Assembly: GCF_027923845.1 (NCBI RefSeq)
Contig: NZ_AP026933.1
Span: 682,001-746,000, forward strand
Direction of reading: 5' to 3'
Source of the DNA: Spiroplasma ixodetis
GTDB lineage: Bacteria; Bacillota_I; Bacilli_A; Mycoplasmatales; VBWQ01
Length of the DNA stretch: 64,000 nucleotides
Part shown: positions 1-10,683 of the stretch, in pieces
How positions within the stretch are numbered: the stretch's first letter is position 1
Layout of the letters: the number at the start of each line of letters is the position of its first letter
Position numbers and translations under genes: made by a program
The notes under the pieces: generated by a model
Databases searched by the model: none
What the model saw: the letters and a program-made list of their open reading frames with translations, nothing else
What the model was told of the DNA's origin: nothing

Positions 1-2262
1 AATTAAAGTTTTTGCTAAAATGGTAGAAAAAAACTAGTATATCGTAATTTATATCCTGTATATTGATCACCATCAAGTGAAAGTGCCTTAGCTGAAGCTG
101 AAGTTGAATATTTAACAAAAACTAGTGCTGCTATTTATGTTGCCTTTTTACTAAATGATGAAAAAAATATTTAACTTACCTACCTCACTAGTAATTTGAA
201 CAACAACACCATGAACCATTCCTAGCAATCAAATGTTAGCAGTAAATGAAGAATTTACATATAGTATTATTAAGACTAATGAACAACAATATATTATTGC
301 ACAACCATTGATTGATTCTTTTACTAAAGCAAACAACATCACCGATTTTACAATTGTTAAAACAATTTCTGGTAAAGATTTAATTGGATTAACAGCATTA
401 CATCCATTATATCAAAGAAAAACCCCAATCGTTCATGGTTCTCATGTTACTATAAATGATGGAACTGGAATTGTTCATACTGCTCCAGCGTTTGGTGAAG
501 AAGATTTTGATTTAGGATTAAAACATAATATCAAAATTCTTTGTCCAATTAATGATCAAGGTCAATTTACAGCAGAAATCAATGATGAACAATTAGTCAA
601 TAAGTTTTATGATGATACTAATAAAATTATTGTTGAGCGCTTAAAAAATAATGGTACATTAATTGGTATGAAATGATTTAAACATCAATATCCACATGAT
701 TGACGAACTAAAAAACCCGTTATTTATCGTGCTACTTTACAATGATTTATCGCTATTGAAAAAATCAAATCATTACTTACTAAAAATATTAATAAAGTAA
801 ATTTTGTTCCTGAATGAGCAAAAAAAAGAATGTTATTAATGACAAATAATCGCTATGATTGATGCATTTCTCGTCAACGTGCTTGAGGATTACCAATTCC
901 AATTTTTTACACTGAAAAAAAGAACCAATTATGGATATAAACCTTATTAATCATGTGGCTGATTTATTTGCTAAACATGGTTCAAATATTTGATTTGAAA
1001 AAGAAGCAAAAGATTTATTACCACCTAAATATCAACATAAAGATAGCCCAAATGGTATTTTTTATAAAGAACAAGATATCATGGATGTTTGATATGATAG
1101 TGGTGTTTCCCACTTAGCAGTTATTAAAAATAATAATTTACCTTGACCAGCAGATTTATATTTGGAGGGTAATGATCAATTTCGTGGTTGATTTAATTCA
1201 AGTTTAACAACAGGAACTATTACTAATAATAGTAGTCCATATAAAAACTTGTTAGCACATGGTTTTGTAACTGATGCTAAAGGCAATAAAATGTCAAAAT
1301 CAATTGGTAATGTTATTAGTGTTAAATCAGTTTGTGATACTAATGGTGCTGATATTTTACGATTATGAGTAGCCAGTGTTGATTTTACTGATGATACAAG
1401 AATTGGTACTGAAATTTTAAAACAAGTTAGTGAAAACTATCGTAAAATCAGAAATATTTTTCGTTTCTTACTAGGTAATTTATTTGATTTAGATATCAAA
1501 ACTATTGAAAATAAAACAGAAGAAGAAATTATTAATAGTTTATCAGAAGTTGATCAATATATTTTAAATAAATTAAACGGATTAGTGATTAAAATTAATG
1601 AAAATTATCAAACTTACCAATTTAATACTATCTATCATTTAATTTTAAATTTTGTTACTAATGATTTGTCTGCTTTTTATTGTGATTTTACTAAAGATAT
1701 TTTATATGTTAATAGCAAAAAAGACATTAGAAGAAAACAAGTACAAATAACAATGTTTTTAATAGTAAAAACTTTAATTGGTTTATTAGCCCCTATTTTA
1801 CCACATACTACTGAAGAAGCATTCCAAAGTTTAACTAAAAAAGATTTAAACACAAGCAGTGATTCTATTCATTTAAAAAAATTTCCACAACCATGAAATT
1901 TAAACAAACCAACAAAACTAATGGAAAAATGAGAATATTTTATTAACTTTAAAAATGAAGTTAATAAAGTTATTGAACAAGCTAAAAAAGACAAAATTGT
2001 TAAAACAGCCCTAGAAACAATAGTAACTATTATTTTTAAAGATAATCATAATATCTTATCAACAATTGATGAAAAAGAATTAGCACAATTATTAATTGTT
2101 AGTGAAGTTAATATTAATTATAATAATAGCAACGTTAATGATTGAACTATTAATGTTAAAACAAAAGATGGTACTAAATGTCCTCGCTGTTGATTAATTG
2201 TTAATGAAACAAAAGAAGATCTTTGTAATCGTTGTTTTGAAGTGTTATCATTAATAATGTAA
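1..2262 (+). pseudogene. ileS: Isoleucyl-tRNA synthetase, 3' part, with four apparent frameshifts
   Basis: IleS charges tRNA-Ile with isoleucine in the cytoplasm. The 5' end lies outside the window. The translation shows the class I synthetase body, editing-domain text (VIWTTTPWTIPSNQM near 200), the KMSKS signature at 1288-1302, the anticodon-binding region and a C-terminal zinc knuckle with two Cys-x2-Cys pairs (CPRC, CNRC) at the 3' end. TGA encodes the conserved tryptophans. The frame breaks near 33-40, twice near 163-174, and near 920. Each is repaired by adding one base to an A or T run, after which the protein reads continuously. IleS should be essential, so either the run lengths are miscalled or this is a decaying copy. 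Identity is near certain; functional state is not. Confidence 0.9.
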
Positions 2263-2293
2263 ATAACTAATATTAGTTTAGAAAGAAGTAATT

Positions 2294-3001
2294 ATGGAAT
2301 TTTCTTGATTAGCAATTAAAAATCATTTAAAAACACGTGATTGAAAATGATTAACTAAAATAATTTGTTTTTGCGTAATTATTATTCTAATTATCACTGA
2401 TCAAATGATAAAATTAGCAGTACAAAATGGAATAAAAGCTGGTGAAGAATATAAATTCATACCCGGATTTATTAATTTAAAATTTATTATTAATTATGGT
2501 TCTGCTTTTAGTTTTTTTCAAAATCAAAGAATCTTTCTAATAACTTTTGCTTTTCTACTAGCAATTGCTAGTAGCACCTGACTATTATTTACTAAATCTA
2601 TTAACAGAGCACTAGGTATCAGTTTTGTTATTGCAGGAACAATCGGTAATTTAACAGATAGATTTTTACACAAAGGTGGTGTTATTGACTTTTTATTATG
2701 ACAACTATTCCCACCATATACTATTTTTAATACTGCGGATATATTCATTACTATTGGTATCACAATTATTATTCTACAAATAATTATTGGAACCATAATT
2801 AATGCCTATCAAGAAAAGTTTGGAGAACACAATAATGAAGTCAACAATGGAACATTTACAACAATCATCAATGACAGAAAATCAAAAGATGATAAAACTA
2901 AAATATCATGAAAACAAAAATATCCGCATCGACAAATATTTAGCAATGGTATTAACAGAACATCATTATTCACGAAATTTTATCCAAAATTTAATCACTA
3001 A
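2294..3001 (+). CDS. lspA: Prolipoprotein signal peptidase (signal peptidase II)
   Basis: LspA is the aspartyl protease in the membrane that removes signal peptides from lipid-modified prolipoproteins. The product starts at ATG 2294 after AGAAAG and has four predicted membrane segments. It carries the catalytic motifs GNLTDR and FNTADIF, which supply the two active-site aspartates. The reading frame as given runs to TAA 2999-3001 (235 aa), overlapping the next gene by about 167 nt; the family is usually 150-200 aa. Adding one A to the run near 2813-2817 would instead end the gene at a TAA overlapping the rluD ATG at 2835, the same TAATG junction seen between rluD and its downstream neighbour. 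The tail after residue about 175 is therefore doubtful. Confidence 0.88.
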
Positions 3002-3812
3002 TGGGCAAGTAATAGTTAATAATAAAACTATTTCATCAGCTAACTTATTATTAAAAAATAATGATGAAATAAATATTATTATTAAAAATGACAAAGATAA
3101 CACTTTAAAAACAACTGCAATTGATTTTGAAATAGTTTATGAGGATAATGAAATTCTTGTTATTAACAAACCTAATAATTTGGTTGTCCACCCAGGAGCA
3201 GGTAATTGACATAATACTTTAGTTAACGGATTATTATTCCAGTCTAAAATTGAAAATATTGAAGAAAATAATTTACGTCCAGGCATTGTTCATCGTATTG
3301 ACAAACAAACGACAGGATTATTATTAGTAGCTAAAAATAAAATTAGTCATCATATTTTAGCAGAACAATTACAAAAACATGAAATTAAACGAATTTATAT
3401 TGCATTAGTTCATGGTACAATTAAAGGTAGATCAGGAACCATTAAAGCACCTATTGCTAGAAGCAATAATAATCGTCTAAAAATGATGGTCAATGAAGAA
3501 AATAGTAAAAAAGCAACTACTCATTTTACAGTTATTGAGCGATTTAAAGACTATACTTTAGTTCAATGTCAATTAGAAACTGGCCGAACACACCAAATTC
3601 GTGTTCATTTTGAGTGAATTGAACATCCAATTGTAAATGACCCTTTATACAGCAAGTTTAAATTGGAAAATGCTAATATTGGACAATACTTACATGCTAA
3701 AGTCATTACTTTTACTCATCCCACAACTAAAAAAGTTATGACTTTTGAATGTAATTTACCTGATTTTTTTGAAAATAAATTACAATTATTACGAAAGGAA
3801 AGTGTTAAATAA
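2835..3812 (+). CDS. rluD: RluD/RluA-family 23S rRNA pseudouridine synthase
   Basis: The predicted 325-aa protein converts uridines to pseudouridine in large-subunit rRNA. It has an N-terminal S4 RNA-binding domain (about residues 20-80, RIDKYLA...SRNFIQNLI) and the RluA-type catalytic core with the HRIDKQTTGLLL signature near residue 152, whose Asp is the nucleophile, then LETGRTHQIRVH. I start at ATG 2835 because GGAG lies nine bases upstream; an in-frame start at 2802 has no clear ribosome site. The stop overlaps the next ATG by one base (TAATG), so the two are probably translationally coupled. Assignment to RluD rather than another RluA member is by order next to lspA, the usual arrangement in Firmicutes and mollicutes. 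Confidence 0.9.
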
Positions 3813-4336
3813 TGGATGATAATATTCTAGATATTTTAGGTTTACAATTAGTTGATTATTTTATTAGTCATCAAGATTATCGACCATTTAATGTTCCTAA
3901 AGAATTAAAACTACATGTTAAAGGTGAAGTATATCTAACTAATAAAGATAGTAATACTTATCATATCATTAAAATTATTAAAGAAAATAATTTTAATCCT
4001 CACCATTTAAAAAACAAAGATGAAGTTTATGAAATTTTACATAAACAATTAGCAGATGAAGGTGTTAAAGATATTCGTTATTTAATGGTTATCTTAAATG
4101 ATGATAACCAAAACGAAAATCGAATGTCACCAGCAGTTGATGTTATTATTGCTACTAGTGATAAAATTGTTCAAGAATTATCTAAATTTTATCCTAGTAT
4201 TACTAAATTTATTAAGGTAGACTTACCCCAACTTGAAACTGAAACTGAAAATAATGAAGAGACTAATGAAGATAATAGTACTGGAACTTTAAGTGATAAT
4301 TGAAAAAAGTTAATTTTCAAAATCGTCGTTACTTAA
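3812..4336 (+). CDS. Hypothetical protein, 174 aa
   Basis: The start ATG overlaps the rluD stop. One TGA (Trp) near the 3' end is read through, and the stop is TAA 4334-4336, inside the start of the next gene. The protein is soluble, acidic at the C-terminus (a Glu/Asn/Thr-rich tail from about residue 140) and has no signal peptide or membrane segment. I see no catalytic motif I can name. Its coupling to rluD and to the following membrane protein suggests co-expression only. A lineage-specific Spiroplasma protein is the likeliest reading. Confidence 0.7.
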
Positions 4337-5169
4337 GCGAAACATTAAAAAAATGTACTAATGCTAATTTGGCAGTTACCTGATTTCTTTTTATAATTCC
4401 TATTATTACACTTGTTGTTTTTCTAGTAATTATAAATCTTAGTCAAGATGATTGATTAGCATTAGATTATAAAAAACAACATTTGCTTTTTGGTGCCAAT
4501 TATCATAACTTAATATTTGGTGCTTATCAATATTGAAGGTGATTAATTTATCCATTTGCTGGTAATGATATAAATCCTTCAGCTCCTATTAATTTAATAT
4601 TTTCACTTTGAATGTTTTATCGTGTTGGCAGATTTGTTGAAGGATTTTATGGATGATGAAAAGCAATTTTCATTTGAATTGGTGCAATGATTCTAACTGG
4701 TATTTTACAAAGTGTTGTTGATAATATTAATATCATGTCAGGATTTTGAGTTTTTCCTGTAATTTCATTAGGAGCAATGTTACCTTTCATTTGAAATTAT
4801 AAATTATTTAAAACTCCAATTATGAGTCGTTTCTTTACAACTATTTTATTAATGTTAATATTTTGATTTATAACTGATCAACAAGTAGTGACATTATTAT
4901 ATTGAATGATTGCTTTTGTCACAGGATGATTATTTGCTTCTTTAATCGGATATCATAATCGTAAAATAACTGTGTATTATGCTTTTAGTCCAATTGCTAT
5001 TGGTTCATTAGTATTATTTGCTGGTTTGCTTTGAGGTTTAAATAATTATTATCCTGTTGATGATAATAACTATACTTTAGAAGTATTAAAACAATATCAA
5101 AAACTTGGCTTAATTAGTCAAAGTACTATTAATAGCATTATGCTTAATTACTTTCATATACAAGTATAA
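4300..5169 (+). CDS. Polytopic membrane protein, possibly rhomboid-like without catalytic residues
   Basis: The reading frame from TTG 4300 gives 289 aa with about six or seven hydrophobic segments. It overlaps the preceding gene by 37 nt, and no in-frame ATG exists near the start, so the TTG is inferred. Topology and the first luminal stretch (YWRWLIYPF..., then NLIFSLWMFYRVGRFVEGFYG) recall the rhomboid fold, but where the GxSG serine would be expected the sequence reads SLGAML, and I see no conserved His in a late segment. If related, it would be an inactive rhomboid-like protein. It is followed directly by a strong terminator and is the last gene of this operon. Function unknown. Confidence 0.6.
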
Positions 5170-5197
5170 AAAAAGTAGGATTTTTCCTACTTTTTTT
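5168..5197. terminator. Bidirectional intrinsic terminator
   Basis: An A-rich/T-rich inverted repeat (AAAAGTAGGA, short T loop, TCCTACTTTT) sits between the converging membrane-protein gene and tsaE. T runs on both strands would let it end transcription from either side. Confidence 0.85.
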
Positions 5198-5209
5198 ATA
5201 AATAAAATT

Positions 5210-5680
5210 CTATATTTTTTTTAATGCGTCAAATAAATACTTTTCTTCCTCTTTTGTAAGAAGATTAGTATTAATAACTATTTGTCTACTATTAATATCA
5301 ATAATTTTAAAATCTATAGCAATATATGAATAATTATTAAAATTAATTTTTAATCTTTCTGATCATTCAATTATCATAAAATTATTCATCATTATTTCAT
5401 AATATTCTTCTAAATGAGGATTAATTAAACGATAAGCATCCATATGAATTAAATTTCATTCATATTTAGTTTGATACTTATTTCAAATAATAAAAGTTGG
5501 TGAATTAATAATATTTTTAACTCCAAGTAAATTACCAATTAATTTAGTAATTTGCGTTTTACCACTACCAAGCGGACCATTTAATAATAAAATTAAATTT
5601 GGTTTAGCAATTTTAGCAATTATTTTGGCAAGAGTATTAGTGTCATCTAATTTTTTTAATATATATACATTTTTTTTCAT
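5210..5680 (-). CDS. tsaE: tRNA threonylcarbamoyladenosine biosynthesis ATPase TsaE
   Basis: TsaE (YjeE) is the small ATPase that works with TsaB and TsaD to place t6A at position 37 of ANN-decoding tRNAs. The 156-aa product has a P-loop GPLGSGKT at residues 35-42, the family motif NSPTF just after it, and the downstream HMDAYRL motif; one TGA Trp lies in between. Length matches the family. It starts at ATG 5680 after AAGGTTAT and ends at TAG 5210-5212 facing the upstream operon across the terminator. It stands alone here; tsaB and tsaD are not in the window. Confidence 0.92.
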
Positions 5681-5775
5681 AATAACCTTCTTTGATAATT
5701 ATTTTATACTTTACAAACTATTATACAAAATAATAACTTATTTTCTAAATTATTATTTTTCTTATTTAAAAGTTA

Positions 5776-6669
5776 TTACTGCTCATATGTTTCTTTTTTA
5801 ACTACCACTTTTTCTTTACTTCTTACAAAAAATCATTGATAAAAACCAAAGCATGAATTACCAAGAGCAACAATTCACATTAATAAAAGATTTACATCCA
5901 AACGATTATGAGCAGCTCCCGAATACATAGCTATTTGAAAAATATTAACGATTATTCAAAAAATTCATTGTTCACGAAAACGTAATAACATTAGTATTTG
6001 CGCAACAATACTTAAAGAATTAGTTAATGAATCTAGAATATGTGGTAAAACTTGTTGAAAAGTATTACCATCAAAATCATATTTCCCTAAAATTACACGT
6101 GAAAATTCAGGAATTTCAAAATAAAAAAATACTGATAAAACAATTGCAAAGTAAATAGTAACAATACTTGTTTTTAAATTTAAACGTTTAGAAATTATTT
6201 CTTGTTGTGAATCTAAATGAAATTTCCATAAACTATAGCCAATAAATTGAAAAGGCAAAAAGAAAAATAAATTCAACTGCATATCACCAACATAATCTCA
6301 AACTAAAGCAATACAACCATAAATACTAACAGCAAAAAAACCTCAAAAAAAATTAGAAATTTTACCAAACGAAATTAAAATTATACAAATAACATTAGTA
6401 AAAGCAGCAATACCATTTAAGAATAATAATACTTGCTGTCAAGGATGATAAGCTTGACGATTTACAATAGTTCAGACCGAAGGATATAAATTAGGATTAA
6501 TAAAATGATTCAAATCAAAAAATGTATTTCATAACATAAAAATCCCCAAACAAATAATAGCTACTTTAGCAGAAAATGGAATTTTATTAAGATCTTTGGG
6601 TATTGATAATAAAAATTCTTTTATATTTTTCTTTCTTTTTATAAATTTAAATTTTATATCTTTAAACAT
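5776..6669 (-). CDS. pnuC: PnuC-family nicotinamide riboside/mononucleotide transporter
   Basis: This 297-aa membrane protein matches the PnuC family, which imports NAD precursors such as nicotinamide riboside. About seven or eight membrane segments are visible, with the family-like region DSLTNSLSIVAQ...QWIFWIIVNI and later NLLLMWIVALGNSCFGFYQW. Several conserved Trp are TGA. The ATG at 6669 follows AGGAAG. The start overlaps the end of the upstream Nudix gene by 16 nt, so they form one operon and the Nudix enzyme may process the imported nucleotide or an NAD-related metabolite (inference). The C-terminus is Lys/Glu-rich. Confidence 0.85.
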
Positions 6670-7088
6670 ATTTTCTTCCTTTTAAATTTATTTATGTTCA
6701 CTATTGTATTATTCAATCGTAATTTTCCATAAATTGCCAATGTAAGTGAATCATTAACTTTATCTAGTTCACTCTCATTAATAAAAATACCATTAATACC
6801 ATTTTCACCAATACTACCATCACCTTTACCAAAATAACTTAACTTTAAATCTAAATTCAAACTAGATAAATCAACAGCATAAAAATGTCATATTTTTATT
6901 GAAGTTTTATTAGCATAATAACTACCAAGTCTATAAATACAATCAAGTTTTAAACTGCTAATATTAATTCCTGTCTCTTCTAAAATTTCATTCTTAACAG
7001 TTTCTAGTGATGATTTACCTAATTTACAACCACCTGTTAGAGTACTAAAAAATGATATCTTTTTATTTTCAAATAAAGGATTATTCAT
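6654..7088 (-). CDS. Nudix-family hydrolase
   Basis: The product carries a Nudix box, GGCKLGKSSLETVKNEILEE followed by TGI. The metal-binding EE-x-G part is intact, but the first Glu is Lys and the Arg is Asn, so the box is degenerate. From ATG 7088 it is 144 aa. In-frame sequence upstream (EYYWQHRYAP) still resembles the paralogue at 52216-52455, so the true N-terminus may lie further upstream and be lost behind a TAA. It overlaps pnuC by 16 nt. Fragments of close paralogues occur at 20340, 34198, 39216, 46920 and 52216. Substrate unknown; NAD- or ADP-ribose-related chemistry is plausible from the pnuC linkage. Confidence 0.75.
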
Positions 7089-7309
7089 GGGAGCGTACCG
7101 ATGTTGTCAATAATATTCAAATTTGTCTTTAAATTATAAGATTAGACGAGAATAATTTAGACTTCAATATGCAATTGTATGTTACTCTTAACACTTGTAA
7201 AATATTAGTCAACAATAATACTTACTTTTATAACTCAAAAATTCTTATTAAATTTTACTTTAATAAGTTTTATTTTATTTTTAGTTATCTTTAAATTGAA
7301 ATGGTTAAT
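7089..7309. other. AT-rich intergenic region with possible lost Nudix N-terminus
   Basis: No complete gene. The first 40 nt on the minus strand continue in frame into the Nudix gene; beyond that I see only AT-rich sequence up to the UPF0236 remnant. Confidence 0.5.
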
Positions 7310-8468
7310 TTATAATAATTGTATTGCTGTATTTATTTGATAACATTTAAAATTAACCATTTTGGTATACATATCAATGTTATAAGTTCTATCACCAATC
7401 ATATGCTTTAAAATTTGTTTAATATTAGTTTCAGTAAAGCAACCAATATTTTCAACTAATGCTTGATTTAATACGCCATCTTTTGCATTAACAAAATAAC
7501 CAACTTTTAATTTTTTATATTGTAAAGTCAATGATTATAAAAAATCAATTAATTCATAATATTGACCTTTGGAAAATAAATTTATTGCATTTTGATAGTT
7601 TAATTTAGCAATTTTATTTTTTCTTCTTCCAGCCATTATGCCAAGAAATAAAACATGAAAAGCATGGAATTTATCTAAAATAAATTTAGCATTTAAAATT
7701 GTAGCAGTTTTTCTAATTCATTTTGCACTATCTCCACAAACTATTAAATTTGCTTGGTCAAAATTTTCAAAAATAAATTACCATATTTTTCAATTAATTT
7801 GGCAGTTTTTTCAGCACCAATTTTTGTTTTTGATACTCTAATTTTACATACAGCTCTTTTATTAATTAATTTTCCATTCTTCTTTTTACCAGTACAAAAT
7901 ACTAATAATCTCGTTGAACATTTTTTACAATTTTTAGTATTATGTTTTTCATTAAACTTAAATTTTCTATGTCCATTATCAATATTTACATATAAATTTT
8001 GATATGGTTGTAATGGTATTTTGAGGATATTGGCTTTTGGTAATTGAAACTTTTTATATGTTCTACAAACTGTACTATTACTTATTAAACCTTCAATAAA
8101 AGTATCACAAACATCATGATACTTTTTACCATCTGCAAAATATTTCAAAATTTGTTTAATAACATTAGGTGCAAGTTTACTATATTTTTTAACACCAAGA
8201 TAATTATCTAACAATGAAAGAAATTCCATTTTTTGTGTTTTTGGGTTATAATATGTACAAATACGTCGTTTATAAGTTAATAAACCTTTTTTGTTTTTAA
8301 TTTTCTTTTTCTAAATCTATATGACTTATATACAGATTTATCACATGCATTTCATAAATAATCATCTATTTTTTTAAATAATTCTTCTGTTTGTTGTAAA
8401 TTTAATTCATCTTGATTAAAATTGTGTTTGTCTCAATCAAAATGATTTACAAATGGTAATATAAACAT
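7310..8468 (-). pseudogene. UPF0236/ISLre2-like transposase, degenerate copy
   Basis: The reconstructed protein aligns along its length with the better copy at 52752-53875: an N-terminal part from ATG 8468 (AAGGAAC upstream), a winged-helix-like ADGKKYHDVCDTF region, NIDNGHRKF, GDSAKWIR, LDKFHAFH, LGIMAG and FTETNI...MIGDRTYNI. The frame is broken near 8287 (one A short) and near 7760, and ends with an in-frame TAA near 7532 before the last segment. UPF0236 proteins are transposases of the ISLre2 group. I could not define element ends. Confidence 0.8.
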
Positions 8469-8875
8469 TTTTAATGTTCCTTTCAAAATTTTATTTGTTA
8501 ATAATTTAAGTTTAATTTTTTTAAAAATAAGGAGTAAATATGGCTTTTATCACTAGTTATGTACAATTAAATAAAAAATATAATCTTAATTTTAGTGATA
8601 ATAATTATGGTTTTAGTTGGGATATTTTTAAAGAATTTGTTGGTGATGAATGAGCAGAATATTTTACTACCAATTGTTTTTATCGTTTTGTACCAACAGC
8701 ACGTGGAACAAGAAAAACTTGAAATTGTTTAGCATTTGATTTATTTATATGTTGTAATTTTAGTGATAGTAGTGTTCAAGAAGTAAGAAGATATGAAAAT
8801 ACTCATAGTGAAACTACAATTGGTGCTTTAATGAATGTTTGTCAAGTTTTATTAGATACATATAATATTAATTTA

Positions 8876-9816
8876 CGAACTTCTCCCCACATGTACTTGT
8901 GTAGGAAACAATGAAATTGAATGAGTTCAATAATACTTTTCAAACTGAAAAACAATGTCTTGCATATATAGCAAGTTTGAAACAAATCAAATGTAGTAGG
9001 TGTTCTAGTTTTAATTTGAATACTTCTAATTTAAGAAGAATGAGATGTTTGAAATGTCATCAAACATTCAGTATTCTCACGGGCACTATATTTTCAAAGT
9101 CACAAACACCTTTAATATCTTGGTTTTATCTCATTTTTAGATGAATAAACACCAAACATGGAATTCCATCAACTGATGTTGCAAAAGAATTGGGAGTGAC
9201 CTTGAAAACAGCTTGAAGAATGGGTCATAAAATCCGAAGTGCCATTGCTAAACAAAAACCTCAATTCATTGTTGAAGGCATAGTGCAAATGGATGAAATG
9301 TATCTTTCACATATGGGGTTTAAAAAACAAGGAAGATCCTTGTTGAATAAAACCTTGATTGTTGGTATTTATGAAAAAACAACCAACAATCTGATTGTGA
9401 AAGTATTGAAAAACGCAAACAGTAAAAATCTTTTGCAGTTTGCAATAAACCACATTTCTTCAAAGTGTGTTGTACATACTGATTTTTGAAAAGGATATCG
9501 CGATTTGAAATCGGTTTTCACTAAGCATGAAACAGTTAACCATCAAGATGGCTATGTTTCAAAAACTGGTGTAAATACCAACCAAATTGAGTCAGTATGA
9601 AAACATATACGAAGAACATTTAAAACACATATCAAAGTTGCAAAACATCATATTCATTTATATGCAAAAGAAGCTGCATATAAATTCAATAACATACCTA
9701 GTTTTGAAACTGTAATGCTATGTTTGATTTAAAAATGTGGGGAGAAGTTCGTAGATAGGCTTTTCTCAGCATTTATGTGATAAAATTTAAAAATAGTACA
9801 TAAAGGGAGAAAAGCC
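8876..9816 (+). mobile_element. IS1595-like element, subtype 1, complete (941 bp)
   Basis: Left end CGAACTTCTCCCCACAT, right end GGGAGAAAAGCC, flanked by the 8-bp duplication TTAATTTA (8868-8875, 9817-9824). A perfect inverse of the left end (ATGTGGGGAGAAGTTCG) lies about 60 bp inside the right end and is followed by a 59-bp hairpin that forms the actual right terminus. Confidence 0.9.
8911..9732 (+). CDS. IS1595-family transposase, intact
   Basis: This 273-aa DDE-type transposase has an N-terminal zinc ribbon (CSRC...CLKC, about residues 28-55), a helix-turn-helix stretch (STDVAKELGVTLKTAWRMGHK) and the ISXO2-like catalytic domain starting at VQMDEMYLS with HTDFWKGY and TNQIESVWKHIRRTFK further on. 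In-frame TGA codons encode Trp. ATG 8911 follows GTAGGAAACA. It is one of three intact subtype-1 copies in the window (others at 53934 and 61088). Confidence 0.9.
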
Positions 9817-10683
9817 TTAATTTATTACCTAATAATCCACATGGTATTAAATGAAAAATAACTAAGGATGGTGGATGTATTATTTTTCCTAATAATCAAT
9901 GGAATGGCAACCCTTTTTAGGACTATTTTTTGGTAGACATTTGTTCATGATATTTAACGGGAGTTAGGTAGTTTAGAGTGCTGTGAATTCTTATGTTGTT
10001 ATATCAATTTATGTAATCAAATAATTTAATTTTAATTGGATTAATGATGTAAAATTTTTATCATTAATAAACTCTGTTTTGAAAGTTTTAAAAGTTGCTT
10101 CAGCAACAGCATTGTCATAAGGACATCCTTTTTTGCTTAAAGAACGGGTAATATTGAATGCTAATAAAAGTTTATCAATAGTTTTATTATTGAATTCATT
10201 ACCGCGATCGCTATGAAATATTTGAATATCTTTTAAACAGCGATTTGAGTGCATAAATGCTTGATGTACTAATGATGCATCTTTTTTAACTCCAACACTA
10301 TGTCCAATAATTTCGCGGTTGTACAGGTCTACTAATAGGCAAATATAGTTTCATTTACCATTAACTTGAACATAAGTTAAATCACTGACAATAACTTCAT
10401 TTTTAATTCTATTATTAAAGTCTCTATTAACAAGATTGGTAATTTGACTATCATTGACTTTATTATGATGATTTTTGAATGATAATTTAGTGTATTTTGA
10501 TATTAAATTATGCTTATTCATAATTTTTTAATTTTTCTGCGTGATAAATAAATTTCTTGGTTTGCTAGTATGACTTTTAATCTTCTAGTACCATAAACTT
10601 CTTTATTTTCTTTAAAAGCACTAATAACAGCTTCATCATAAATATTATTTTGAATTTTTTCTTTTTCTTTTTAAATTAAAATA

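Larger units (their letters stand above)
8540..9899 (+). pseudogene. Unrecognised gene split by IS1595 and truncated by IS3
   Basis: A gene starts at ATG 8540 with GGAG nine bases upstream. Its first 112 codons run to 8875, where the IS1595 element enters after the target TTAATTTA. Removing the element and one target copy (9817-9824) restores the frame perfectly: ...DTYNIN-LLPNNPHGIKWK, running to 9899, where an IS3 end cuts it off. The protein is soluble, aromatic-rich and Cys-containing (CLAFDLFICCNF); I do not recognise a family. The clean reading across the insertion shows it was a real gene when the IS arrived. Confidence 0.65.

Noticed and set aside
5965-6282. Short frames ending at TGA as separate genes (for example within pnuC, pcrA and the transposases)
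   Set aside because: They join in frame when TGA is read as Trp, with conserved Trp at the joints.
7754-8002. Plus-strand hydrophobic frame opposite the UPF0236 remnant
   Set aside because: Complementary shadow of a gene with clear homology to 52752-53875.
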